39,828 nt of DNA, from NCBI GenBank assembly GCA_017477935.1, contig JAFVIC010000003.1, positions 128,961 to 168,788 of the forward strand. The letters are read 5' to 3'. Source of the DNA: Akkermansia sp. Lineage in GTDB: Bacteria; Verrucomicrobiota; Verrucomicrobiia; Verrucomicrobiales; Akkermansiaceae. Shown in pieces: positions 1 through 8,836 of the stretch. The notes beneath the pieces are model-generated. The model made no database searches, was not told where the DNA came from, and worked only from the letters and a program-made list of their open reading frames with translations. The translations under genes and the position numbers were made by a program. Every line of letters starts with the position of its first letter. Position 1 is the stretch's first letter.

Positions 1-1232
1 ACCGCATGATGGGCAATGCCGAGCGAGCCCTGGCCTTTGTCGATGACCTGCTGACGCGCAGCAAACCCGCATGGGATGCCTATGTGGCCGAAAAGCTCAA
101 GCGCCACTCCCGCCTGCACGGCAGCAAACTGACCGCCATTCCCCCGTGGAATGAAACCTATGTTGACGCCATGTTGCCACCGCGGCAACATGGCTCCCAC
201 GCAGCAGCCATCACCCCCTACCTACCCGCCGAGCATGTCATCAGCGAGCTCATGAAACTGTGGGGCGATATCCTCGGACTGCACTTCGAAAAACTGCCGA
301 CCGCATGCCTGAAACCGGGCGTACCCTGCCCCGCCGACACGGTAGAAACCTGGCACCCGAGCGTACAATGCTTCGCTGTGTATGATACCGCGACCCATCG
401 CCACCTCGGCAGTTTTTACACCGATTTATACCCACGCCCCGGCAAACGCAGCCAAGCCTGGAGCATGCCCCTGCAATTCGGGGAGGGAGACGCCCCCCAC
501 CTGGTAGCCCTTATGGCGAACCTGAGCCCGCCCCCCGCCGATGCAGACCGCCCACACCTGCTCACCCATGCTGATCTGTACCTGCTGGCCCACGAGTTCG
601 GGCACGTACTGCACCTCTTGTTAGCCCACCCGGAGCTTCGGGCCCAGGGAGCCATGGGAGCCGAGCGCGATTTTCTGGAGTTCCCCAGCCACCTGGTGGA
701 AAGCTGGGTCTGGGAGCCTGCTGCACTCGCCCGGCTTACCCGCCACTATGCCACGGGTGAGCCCCTGCCGCACCACCTGGCCGAACTACTGGCAGCCGAC
801 CGCCGCCACAGCCTCATCGCCCCGCACATGCAGCTGCTGTGCGCCGCTAAACTTGACCTGGAACTCAACATGCACTGGCAGGAAAAGTTCCGGGGGCGCT
901 CGCTTGATGTCGCTGCCGCTGAACTTCTGGCTCCGTGGCAAATGCCCTACACCCAGCCCACCCCCTGCGCCATGCGCACCATGCTGCACTGCATGTCTGA
1001 GGGGTACGCCGCCGCCCTCTACACCTACAAATGGTGCGAGGTCATGGCAGCGGATGTTCACGCGCGTTTTCAACGCGATGGCATACTCAATCCCGCCACC
1101 GGGGCTGCACTTCGCCACGCCATATTCGACAAGGGCGGCAGCCGACCGGCTGCCGCCATGTTCCGCGACTTCATGGGGCGCGCCCCGCAGCCCGATGCAC
1201 TGATGAAACGATACCAACCGACCAATTTATGA
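1..1232 (+). CDS. M3-family zinc metallopeptidase, 5' truncated by window edge
   Basis: This is the C-terminal part of an oligopeptidase of the thimet/Dcp (M3) family, which cleaves short peptides with a zinc ion. The zinc motif HEFGH is encoded at 591-605, and the third ligand Glu lies 29 codons after the first His (678-680, in DFLEFPSH), the spacing expected for M3. The frame is open to the left edge. Its first residues (HRMM) align with the middle of the next gene, so at least the N-terminal 300 or so residues are missing and the first visible ATG is not the true start. It is closely similar to the downstream gene along its whole visible length, so the two are a tandem duplication. The stop overlaps the next start as ATGA. 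Family assignment is firm; the substrate is not known. Confidence 0.93.
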   Translation, partial: RMMGNAERALAFVDDLLTRSKPAWDAYVAEKLKRHSRLHGSKLTAIPPWNETYVDAMLPPRQHGSHAAAITPYLPAEHVISELMKLWGDILGLHFEKLPTACLKPGVPCPADTVETWHPSVQCFAVYDTATHRHLGSFYTDLYPRPGKRSQAWSMPLQFGEGDAPHLVALMANLSPPPADADRPHLLTHADLYLLAHEFGHVLHLLLAHPELRAQGAMGAERDFLEFPSHLVESWVWEPAALARLTRHYATGEPLPHHLAELLAADRRHSLIAPHMQLLCAAKLDLELNMHWQEKFRGRSLDVAAAELLAPWQMPYTQPTPCAMRTMLHCMSEGYAAALYTYKWCEVMAADVHARFQRDGILNPATGAALRHAIFDKGGSRPAAAMFRDFMGRAPQPDALMKRYQPTNL

Positions 1233-3421
1233 TGAAACTCCACCACATTGCCCTCAGTACCCTGGCAGCCCTGCTGCCCCTGCTCCCCGCACAGGAACAG
1301 GCCGCACCCCCGGCAGCACAGCTCAGCGCACAGGCTCACCCCTTCCACCGTACCGACCTGTACCCCGCCTGGTCGCGCATGACCCCGCAGCAGGCCCTTA
1401 CCGACCTGCGAGCCGCTATCGCTCAGGCCAATGACCGGCTCGCTGCTATCTCCGCTGTCACCCCCGAAACCGCCACCTTCGAGAACACCATACTCGCCTG
1501 GTACGAGGCCGGTGAAAACCTCAAGCAAACCATGAACTATGCGTACCATCTGTACATCGTTCTGGGGAAAAAGGACATGCAGCACATGATGGATACCCTC
1601 ATGCAGGAATCCACCAACCACAGCGCAGAGGGCCTGCACGCCCCCCGCATTGCACAGGTGCTGCAACAGGCAGGTAACGCCCCTTGGGTGCAGCAGCTCA
1701 GCCCTGAAAAGCAGCGTTTCGTACAACAAACCCTCCGCCAACTGCGCGACAGCGGGCTTACCCTTACCCCCGAGCAACAAGTGCGCAAAGCACAGATTGA
1801 ACAGGAAATTTCGCGTCTCGGATTCCGGTTCAGTCAATATGTCAAAATGAGCCCGCAGGTCTGGGAACTCATCATCACCGACCCCGCCGAGCTGGACGGC
1901 ATGCCCGAACGGTGGATGCAGAACGCCGCTGCCGCCGCACGTCATCGAGGGGTGGCCACAGACGAGCAACCGGCATGGCTCATCAACCTCACCAACTCCC
2001 CGGCCAGTGCCGTACTGCGCTACTGCAACGTGGCAGAAACCCGCCGCAAGTGCTGGCGGGGCACCACAAGTGCCGGCACCGCCCGCACACTCGACACCGA
2101 GCCCCTCATCCACCGCATTCTGGAGCTGCGCCACGAACTGGCCACCTTGCTCGGCTACGATAACTTTGCCGACAAAGAAGCCGCCCACCGCATGATGGGG
2201 ACAGGCCAACGCGCGCTTGCCTTCGTGGACGACATGCTGGCCAAAACCAAACCGGCATGGGATGCCTACATCGCCGCCGAACTGCGGCGCTACTCGAAGG
2301 CCAGCGGCAAGCAACTCACCGCCGTTGCCCCATGGGATACCGCCTACCTCGACCATCACCTGCCCCCAGCCCGCAACAAGTTCAATGTAAAAACCATTAC
2401 CCCCTACCTGCAGACAGATAACGTCGTCAACGGACTCTTGAACATGTGGGCAGGAATACTGAGCCTGCGTTTTGAAGAGCTGCCCACCGTCTGCCTGAAC
2501 CCCGGCGAGCCTTGCCCGGATGGCAAAATCGAAGTCTGGTACCCGGGTGTACGCTGTTTTGCCGTGAAAGATGCCGCCACCGGCACACACGTCGGCAGTT
2601 TCTACCTGGACCTCTACACACGCCCCGGCAAACGCGGCCAGGCCTGGTGCCTGCCCCTGCGTGACGGCAATCCCGCGCCCGATGGCGGAGTGGGTGAGCC
2701 GCACCTCGCCGCCCTCATGGCCAACATCGCCCCGCCCATGCCCGGCAAACCGCAACTGCTCAGCCACAGCGAGCTTTACATGCTGCACCACGAGTTCGGG
2801 CACATGATGCACATGATGCTCGGTCACGGCGAAATCCGCCCCCACTGTACCGCCGAGGTTGAGCGCGACTTCGTGGAGATGCCCAGCCACCTGCAGGAAA
2901 GCTGGATATGGGAACCCGCCGCTCTCGCCACCTTCGCTCGTCACTACCAAACCGGCGAGCCCATGCCCGCCGAGCTTATGGCACAACTGACAGCCAGCCG
3001 CGGTTCGAATCCCATCGAAATGCACATGCGCATGTTACTGTGCAGTAAACTCGACCTGGAGATGCACATAAACTACGAAAAATACAAGGGGCGCCCCATC
3101 GATGAAGTGGCAAGCGAAATTCTCGCCCCCTGGCTTTTCCCCTACACGGAGCAACCGCCCACCGAATTGCGCACCCTTACCTACACCATGGCAGAAGGCT
3201 ACGCCGCCTGCCTGTACACCTACAAATGGTGCGAAATGCTCGCTGCAGATGCCATGAGCCGCTTCAAAAAAGAAGGCGTGCTTAACCCGGCCACCGGTGC
3301 AGACTATCGCCGCAGCATACTCGAGCGCGGCAGCAGTGTGCCCGCCATGCAGCAGATTCGGGACTTCCTGGGCCGTGACCCGCAGCCGGACGCCCTGCTG
3401 GAGCTCTACCGTCCCCGTTGA
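1229..3421 (+). CDS. Secreted M3-family zinc metallopeptidase (oligopeptidase A/Dcp-like)
   Basis: A 730-residue M3 peptidase, full length for the family. The N-terminus (MMKLHHIALSTLAALLPL) is a signal peptide ending near residue 23, so the enzyme acts in the periplasm or is lipid-free exported; most M3 enzymes are cytosolic. Zinc ligands are H521 and H525 in HEFGH, with E522 as the catalytic base, and E550 in FVEMPSH. The start is set by the ATGA overlap with the upstream paralogue's stop, which implies translational coupling; ATG 1232 is an equally possible start one codon later. A longer open frame upstream (from 1031) lies inside the previous gene and is rejected. The likely role is degradation of imported or periplasmic oligopeptides (family knowledge). 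Confidence 0.95.
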   Translation: MMKLHHIALSTLAALLPLLPAQEQAAPPAAQLSAQAHPFHRTDLYPAWSRMTPQQALTDLRAAIAQANDRLAAISAVTPETATFENTILAWYEAGENLKQTMNYAYHLYIVLGKKDMQHMMDTLMQESTNHSAEGLHAPRIAQVLQQAGNAPWVQQLSPEKQRFVQQTLRQLRDSGLTLTPEQQVRKAQIEQEISRLGFRFSQYVKMSPQVWELIITDPAELDGMPERWMQNAAAAARHRGVATDEQPAWLINLTNSPASAVLRYCNVAETRRKCWRGTTSAGTARTLDTEPLIHRILELRHELATLLGYDNFADKEAAHRMMGTGQRALAFVDDMLAKTKPAWDAYIAAELRRYSKASGKQLTAVAPWDTAYLDHHLPPARNKFNVKTITPYLQTDNVVNGLLNMWAGILSLRFEELPTVCLNPGEPCPDGKIEVWYPGVRCFAVKDAATGTHVGSFYLDLYTRPGKRGQAWCLPLRDGNPAPDGGVGEPHLAALMANIAPPMPGKPQLLSHSELYMLHHEFGHMMHMMLGHGEIRPHCTAEVERDFVEMPSHLQESWIWEPAALATFARHYQTGEPMPAELMAQLTASRGSNPIEMHMRMLLCSKLDLEMHINYEKYKGRPIDEVASEILAPWLFPYTEQPPTELRTLTYTMAEGYAACLYTYKWCEMLAADAMSRFKKEGVLNPATGADYRRSILERGSSVPAMQQIRDFLGRDPQPDALLELYRPR

Positions 3422-3436
3422 TAATCGACTGAAGCC

Positions 3437-4219
3437 ATGAAACGCTTTCTGCTCAGTGTCCTGTCAGTCCTGCTACTCTTCTGCCTGATAGCCGGCAGCG
3501 GCTACAGTTGGCTGATGCAACGGGAAGCCCACCACAACTGGGAGGTCGGCCCGGGGCAATGGTTCGGCCCCGCCCCGGCTGACCTGACCCAGCGCTGGCA
3601 CCCTTTTGACTATGAGAGGGATATTCCGCCCCTGCTCTACTTCACGTTCAGCGCCACCCCGGAACAACTGGCAACCTACTGCCGCAATATGGGGCTGACT
3701 TCCACCGAAACAGTTCCGGTCGTCATGCAGAACTGCCTGGAACACGAGCTGAAGGGCGCCACCCTGCAAACCCTTTATACACGCCCCGAACCGCTGGTCG
3801 TCGATACCAATGCCGACTACGCCCGGGGCTGCAGCCCCCTGCTGGCCCAACTGAGCGATAACCGCTGCTGCCTGTACTGGAATTCTTACAGCAGTCTTCC
3901 CCCATGCCCGAAAACCCCACCCCTATACCCCGCAGCCGATACGCAGCACCATGGGTGGTACCACAGTAGTATAGCCATTTTTTTCACCCTACTGCTGTTA
4001 CCCCTTCTGTTGACAGCTATCCCCTACCTGCTCTGCGCTGTGCCGAAATGGGTGAAAGCCACCACGGCTCTGTTGCTGCCACCGCTTACCTGCCTGCTGT
4101 GGCTCTACATCGCGCCCATGCCGATATATGACATTTTTATTGCTGAACTCGCTATCGTTTTAAACCTTCCCGGTGCCATCGCCATCTTCTTAGGTACTAT
4201 CCTGAATAAAAAAAGATAA
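3437..4219 (+). CDS. Hypothetical multi-pass membrane protein
   Basis: A 260-residue protein of unknown function, starting 15 bp after the M3 peptidase and probably transcribed with it. One N-terminal hydrophobic segment (about residues 4-22) is followed by a soluble region of about 150 residues with several cysteines. Three closely spaced hydrophobic segments follow (about 176-200, 205-225 and 230-254), and the protein ends in a basic tail (LNKKR). The soluble part should be extracytoplasmic if the first segment stays uncleaved with its N-terminus inside. No Shine-Dalgarno motif is visible before the ATG. I do not recognise a family. Confidence 0.72.
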   Translation: MKRFLLSVLSVLLLFCLIAGSGYSWLMQREAHHNWEVGPGQWFGPAPADLTQRWHPFDYERDIPPLLYFTFSATPEQLATYCRNMGLTSTETVPVVMQNCLEHELKGATLQTLYTRPEPLVVDTNADYARGCSPLLAQLSDNRCCLYWNSYSSLPPCPKTPPLYPAADTQHHGWYHSSIAIFFTLLLLPLLLTAIPYLLCAVPKWVKATTALLLPPLTCLLWLYIAPMPIYDIFIAELAIVLNLPGAIAIFLGTILNKKR

Positions 4220-4314
4220 ACAGAATACCACAAAGTGCTGCCACCTTACGTCTGCACCCGCAGATAGCAACACCAATCACTGAAAGAATATCAGGGAAAA
4301 TATATGGAATCGGC

Positions 4315-4343
4315 TTGACAATTAAAGCGCTTGGAAGTATCTT
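4315..4343 (+). promoter_or_regulatory. Sigma-70-type promoter of the SrfB/SrfC-like operon
   Basis: TTGACA at 4315-4320, a 17-bp spacer and TATCTT at 4338-4343. It is the only strong promoter-like match in the 170 bp before the VWA gene, and it would give a 5' leader of about 40 nt. No strong promoter was noticed between the later genes, so it may drive the whole run to the terminator at 19737. Confidence 0.7.
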
Positions 4344-4389
4344 TTCATGGTAGACTAACCTTCACAACGAAATACAGAATTCTCACATC

Positions 4390-5370
4390 ATGGCTCAGCT
4401 GGCATCTAATCTGGTTCAGGAACCATTCGGGGAGGTCAACGCCTGGGTTCACCCCGACGGAACAATCGAAGTAAAAGCCACGGTACTCATGAAGCCGGTC
4501 GTTGAACACGCCCGGACGGGCTTGGCTATTGATGCCTCGGCCTCTATGGCTGAAATGTTCGGTTGCGGGAAGCAAGTTATCAGCAACATTTTCGGCGAAC
4601 TCTGCGCCCAGCCCAATTATGTGGAGCCGGTTGCCCGCAAAATGACAGCTTATCTGGCAGAGTTCGACAGCACCGGAGAAACGACGGTTATCTACTATTC
4701 ACTCGGCCGGCAGAACATGCAAACCGAGGGAAAAGCCGGCTCAGATATTCACTTTATCGGAAATCTGGATGCCGGGAGAAGCCAAACGCAGAAGTTTGAA
4801 ATGCCCCCCAACACCGGAGCCGGCACCTGCCTGACCCCGGCCATCAAATATTTTCTCAACAGCATTGACCCGCGTTCTTGGTTTATCGGCCTGTTTATCA
4901 CCGACGGCATGATAGATGACGCGGATGAGGTAAAAGCCCTCAGCAAGCAGATTTGTGAAGAAATGGCAGAAGGCAAGCGCGGCTACACCAAATTTGTCAT
5001 TATCGGGCTGGGCCGAGAGTTCCACACACCGGATTCTGCGGCAGCCAGACTGCTCGAAGAACTCGATGACCTGGACAACGACCCCACATACGGGGTTCCG
5101 GGTCAGGACCTCTGGGATCACAAGCTGGCTTTCAACATGAAGAGCATGGAGGAGATTTTCGCCGAGGTGGTTTCAAGCAATATCGTGCTGTGCCGAGGTG
5201 CCGAAGTAACTGACAGTAACGGGCTCCCCGTCACCCCGAAAGATAGCAAATCGTACGAGAAAGCCCTGCCGGCACTGCTACACTTCACCATGAGTCCCGG
5301 CTCGACAGCGTTCACCTTAGCTCTGCCCAACGGTAACCGAGCCACACAAGACATATCCCCCCTCCTCTGA
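4390..5370 (+). CDS. VWA-domain protein with intact MIDAS, first gene of SrfB/SrfC-like operon
   Basis: A 326-residue soluble protein with no signal peptide. A von Willebrand A domain spans about residues 43-230. Its metal-ion-dependent adhesion site is complete: D48-A-S50-A-S52, T146 (in GAGTCLT) and D172 (in FITDG). Such domains bind partners through a divalent cation. The last 80 residues are predicted beta-rich and hydrophobic. The gene follows a good promoter and opens the operon; it may act as the adaptor recruiting the downstream NTPases (inference). It resembles the VWA proteins of stress and conflict systems such as TerY, but no closer family can be named by eye. No Shine-Dalgarno is present; the leader reads CTCACATC before the ATG. 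Confidence 0.88.
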   Translation: MAQLASNLVQEPFGEVNAWVHPDGTIEVKATVLMKPVVEHARTGLAIDASASMAEMFGCGKQVISNIFGELCAQPNYVEPVARKMTAYLAEFDSTGETTVIYYSLGRQNMQTEGKAGSDIHFIGNLDAGRSQTQKFEMPPNTGAGTCLTPAIKYFLNSIDPRSWFIGLFITDGMIDDADEVKALSKQICEEMAEGKRGYTKFVIIGLGREFHTPDSAAARLLEELDDLDNDPTYGVPGQDLWDHKLAFNMKSMEEIFAEVVSSNIVLCRGAEVTDSNGLPVTPKDSKSYEKALPALLHFTMSPGSTAFTLALPNGNRATQDISPLL

Positions 5371-5408
5371 CTTCTCTCCGTCGAACACCTCAATACCTAC
5401 TTCCCATC

Positions 5409-6233
5409 ATGGATTTTGACGCAAACGCAGAAAGACTTAAATATGTAGCCATGGACCGCGATGACCTCGTACTGGAGGTCATCGACTGCGGCGAACGATT
5501 GGACGGCTTGTTACAGACCAACAACCTGGAATGCAAGTACTATCACGAAGAAGACTATTCTTCGGATTACCGCTACTGGAACAAATCACGGCTCATTGAG
5601 CGTTTGCTGCTCATCAATAAGGAAATAGCAGAACTGCGAGCCAAGGAACCTCCGCCGCCTCCCCCCATCCAACCCGAGGTGTATGAAGCCCGAATTGAAG
5701 AATTGACCCATCAGCTCGAAGAAAAGACGGAGAACATCAATACCCTGCAAGCAGAACTGGCGGAAAAACAAACAACGGCCGAAACCGCTGCAGCTGCCCT
5801 CGCCTCGGCTCAGGCAGAAGCCCGGCAGACCGCCGCAGACCTCGCTACAGCTCAGACAACTATCACTGAGCTCAACTCCCAACTCGACTCTGCAAAACAG
5901 GCTGAAGCCACGGCCCAGGCTGAAATCGAAACCCTCAGACAGCAATTGACCGAGGCCCGGAACCAACCCATCGACACCGCCGCCGTTGACCGCCTGACGG
6001 CCGAACTCGCGGATGTACGCAATAAGTTGCGCACCTGCATTAAGACCCAGCAGGAAACCATGAAGAGCAATAACCGCCTCAAACAGCAGCTCGCCGCTAT
6101 CACCGCTGAACGAGACAGGCTCGTACCGGCCGGCGGCTCCCCCAAGCCGGTCCAACAACCCGTTAAGCCGGTGCAACATCAACCTCAGCCCAAACCGGGC
6201 AACGTATTCGAGCTGCCGGCCTTCTTTTCTTAA
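5409..6233 (+). CDS. Coiled-coil protein of the SrfB/SrfC-like operon
   Basis: A 274-residue protein without a membrane segment. Residues 1-75 are probably a small helical, acidic domain with several Tyr. A proline run (PPPPPP) at about 80-86 leads into a long coiled coil (about 95-245) rich in Ala, Glu and Gln. The C-terminal tail has proline/lysine/glutamine-rich PVKPVQ-like steps and ends in a short hydrophobic patch (VFELPAFFS) that could be a docking peptide. It lies 38 bp after the VWA gene and 29 bp before the NTPase gene. A scaffolding role is inference; no family is recognised. Confidence 0.85.
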   Translation: MDFDANAERLKYVAMDRDDLVLEVIDCGERLDGLLQTNNLECKYYHEEDYSSDYRYWNKSRLIERLLLINKEIAELRAKEPPPPPPIQPEVYEARIEELTHQLEEKTENINTLQAELAEKQTTAETAAAALASAQAEARQTAADLATAQTTITELNSQLDSAKQAEATAQAEIETLRQQLTEARNQPIDTAAVDRLTAELADVRNKLRTCIKTQQETMKSNNRLKQQLAAITAERDRLVPAGGSPKPVQQPVKPVQHQPQPKPGNVFELPAFFS

Positions 6234-6262
6234 AATTTCAAATTACAACCCATTCACCATTC

Positions 6263-8800
6263 ATGGAACTTCAAGCAAACATCAAAAACGAACTGATAGA
6301 CTGGTACTGGAATCTCGGCAGTACCCGCAAGGGCACATACGCGCTCTCGCGTGGCGGCTGGCTGGATAACGCCCTGCGAATCAGTTCCGAAATCCTCTCC
6401 GTCAGCAAAGCCCGGACACTCTACAACAAACCCACCATCGCCCTGTGGGGGCCCTCGCAGAGTGGTAAATCCACCCTGCTGGCCAAATTCATCGATGCCG
6501 GAGCCACGCCTGACGGCCAGGGCAGCGCCCTGAGCTGGGATAATACACCGGCGCGCTTCAGCGGCGACAACAAGGGCGGTACGGTTGCCGTGCTCAACCC
6601 CTACTCCCATGGTGCGGACGCCTCCGGCTGCGTGACTCGGTTCCACCTCACCGACAAAGTGAAGTACCCCGAATATCCCGTTGAGGTACATTTTGCCGGC
6701 GACTACGATATTCTGCTGTCACTGGCCGTTGGTTACCTGAGCGAAACGGTAGCCGTAACACCAAGTGGCGAAGAGAGACACCTTCGCCCTGATGACCTGA
6801 GAGAAATTGCCGCCAAGGCCACGGTCAAAGGAGCTGCTGACAAGGAAGCCTACATCCTGCTCACCGAGGTTCTGGATGTGGTGGATGTCCTTATCGACAT
6901 GGACTTGCCGCGCTATGTCAACCTGCGCAAAGAATGGCTGAACCGCCGCAGCAACCTGCTCAACAACGATGCCCTCATATCAAGCACGGAAAACGTCATC
7001 AAGTTTGCCTGCGACTTGCTGTGGGACGACTGGAAAAACATGAACGACCTCTACCTGCGACTGCGCAGCAAGCTTGCTCAGCTGGGTCAGCAGAAGATAT
7101 ACTGCGGTATAGAGATTGGTGCGCTCATGCTCAACATAGCCTCAGCTGTGTACTACAACGAATCCGACTACGTACGCAATCTGGTGAATGCCTGCAGCCT
7201 GAAAGACCTGGGCAATGGCGATGTTGCCATCGTGAAAGGGGGCGGTAGCCCGCTTTTCGCCAATGACGTAGACTTTGCGCTGGGCCAGGGGCTGGTATCC
7301 CTCATTAAAGTGCCACTCCGCAGCGATGTCATCAAAGATTCGCACCCGTCGGTATACGAACTGCTGCAGCAGGCCGACCTGGTAGACTTCCCGGGCGTAG
7401 CCAATGAGCACAAGAATGCTGACCGACTGACCAACGACAAGCTTTCCTTTGACTACAGGAATGAACACGGGGTTCGCCCCCTGCTTTCACTCACCCAGGT
7501 GATGAAGCGCGGCAAGACCGCCTCCATTGTCATCAGCAGCGCTCGCAATCTGAATATCGATGCCTTCTCGCTGCTGGTGCGCATGCCGGCCGGCCCGCTC
7601 TACCCGGCGAACCCTGTTCAACTCATGAACGGTATTCGCCAGTGGTTCAAGTCTATGGGCAAGGCCTACAACCCGCTTAGCCGCGATGGTGAAATGCAGA
7701 TTAACCTCATCCTCACCTTCTCGGCCTCCCTGCTCAATGTGGTGAATGCCAGCGGCACAGGGGTAAGCGGCCTGAGCGGTGTATTCAGCAAGCTTAAGAG
7801 CATGGGTGACCTGGCAGACCCCGCCGTAGTGCGCACATTCTGCGTAAACTACCCCATGTTCCCCGATGGTCACATACAGATTGACACAGACGCCCGGAAG
7901 CGCGAAGTGATTGATATGATTGTGGCGGACCAACACTTCAAGCGCCAGTTCAACGGTACCGAAAACAGCCTGTTCCAGATGGCAGATTTGGAGGAGGGCT
8001 CCTACGGTGGCAGAATCTACTTCTTCAACGCTCTGCTGGAGCAGATTAAGAAATCACGTCGACAGGAGTTGCTGGCAGCCAAGATGACCCGGCTCGAACA
8101 GGAGTGGAATGATTGCCTGGCTCAGGCTCTGCCCCCGATTGATGGGGAAGACAGCCATGAGCGCGACTTGGAATTGGTTATCAAAGCTATCCGCGAAAAC
8201 CACGACACAGCGAGCGATGCCGCCATCGCCAAAGAAATTCTCGACTTCAAAGACATTTCCCCGGAAATGCTCGAAATCGCCCCGACCGGTAATCAGGAGC
8301 TCTATGACTACCTGCAAAAACAGCTTGCCACCTGGCAGGAAAACTCTCGCCGCAAACCTCTGCAGACCTCGCTCGGCTTCGAGAACGCCGAGCACCGTGC
8401 TCGAGTCATCTCGTACCTGGTCGAAAACATCGACATACTCCCCATGTACAAGTGGCTTTGCCCTGTGACCCGCGGCCTGAGTCACCGCCAGCAACGCAGT
8501 GAACTCCGCCGCCTCATCGCTATCTTCTTCGCCAAACTACTTTTCCCGAACTCCGGTGTACACAGAACGGAGCGCGAAAGCGTGGAGCTGCTCGAAAATA
8601 TGAGCACGGATAACATTCTGACCCGCGATGTTGCCAGAAGAGAAGATAACATCTACTACGTCAGCGTAATCGCCCCGTTCCTCAATAACCTGGAGAAATT
8701 GAAGGCTGCCGGTCAGGTAGGCAAGCGCGGGGTGCAACCCGGTGATGCCGAACTGCTTACCATCAGCACCAAAACCACGGCAGCCACTGACCGGGCCTGA
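6263..8800 (+). CDS. SrfC-like P-loop NTPase (putative virulence-factor family)
   Basis: A large 845-residue soluble protein. A Walker A motif lies at residues 63-71 (GPSQSGKST), and a likely switch II motif DFPG at 375-378 (LVDFPGVANEHKN), as in dynamin-like and other large GTPases. The interval between the two motifs is unusually long (about 300 residues). The C-terminal third is predicted mostly helical. Position directly before an SrfB homologue, size and the N-terminal P-loop all match SrfC (putative virulence factor) of enterobacterial srfABC loci. The SrfC assignment rests on context and motif rather than alignment. No NKxD guanine-specificity motif was identified, so GTP over ATP is unproven. 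No Shine-Dalgarno is present (CATTCACCATTC before the ATG). Confidence 0.8.
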   Translation: MELQANIKNELIDWYWNLGSTRKGTYALSRGGWLDNALRISSEILSVSKARTLYNKPTIALWGPSQSGKSTLLAKFIDAGATPDGQGSALSWDNTPARFSGDNKGGTVAVLNPYSHGADASGCVTRFHLTDKVKYPEYPVEVHFAGDYDILLSLAVGYLSETVAVTPSGEERHLRPDDLREIAAKATVKGAADKEAYILLTEVLDVVDVLIDMDLPRYVNLRKEWLNRRSNLLNNDALISSTENVIKFACDLLWDDWKNMNDLYLRLRSKLAQLGQQKIYCGIEIGALMLNIASAVYYNESDYVRNLVNACSLKDLGNGDVAIVKGGGSPLFANDVDFALGQGLVSLIKVPLRSDVIKDSHPSVYELLQQADLVDFPGVANEHKNADRLTNDKLSFDYRNEHGVRPLLSLTQVMKRGKTASIVISSARNLNIDAFSLLVRMPAGPLYPANPVQLMNGIRQWFKSMGKAYNPLSRDGEMQINLILTFSASLLNVVNASGTGVSGLSGVFSKLKSMGDLADPAVVRTFCVNYPMFPDGHIQIDTDARKREVIDMIVADQHFKRQFNGTENSLFQMADLEEGSYGGRIYFFNALLEQIKKSRRQELLAAKMTRLEQEWNDCLAQALPPIDGEDSHERDLELVIKAIRENHDTASDAAIAKEILDFKDISPEMLEIAPTGNQELYDYLQKQLATWQENSRRKPLQTSLGFENAEHRARVISYLVENIDILPMYKWLCPVTRGLSHRQQRSELRRLIAIFFAKLLFPNSGVHRTERESVELLENMSTDNILTRDVARREDNIYYVSVIAPFLNNLEKLKAAGQVGKRGVQPGDAELLTISTKTTAATDRA

Positions 8801-8836
8801 TTCTGAGAACTACCACCCATTATCCCTTTACCGCTC

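Noticed and set aside
1070..3025. 651-codon open frame on the minus strand
   Set aside because: It lies opposite the M3 peptidase gene, whose zinc site and paralogue prove the plus strand; the antisense product has no recognisable domain and is a by-product of GC-rich codon use.
4390..5370. Assignment of the VWA gene to a tellurium-resistance (ter) locus
   Set aside because: The MIDAS domain is general; no TerD, TerC or related genes are present, and the neighbours are SrfB/SrfC-like.
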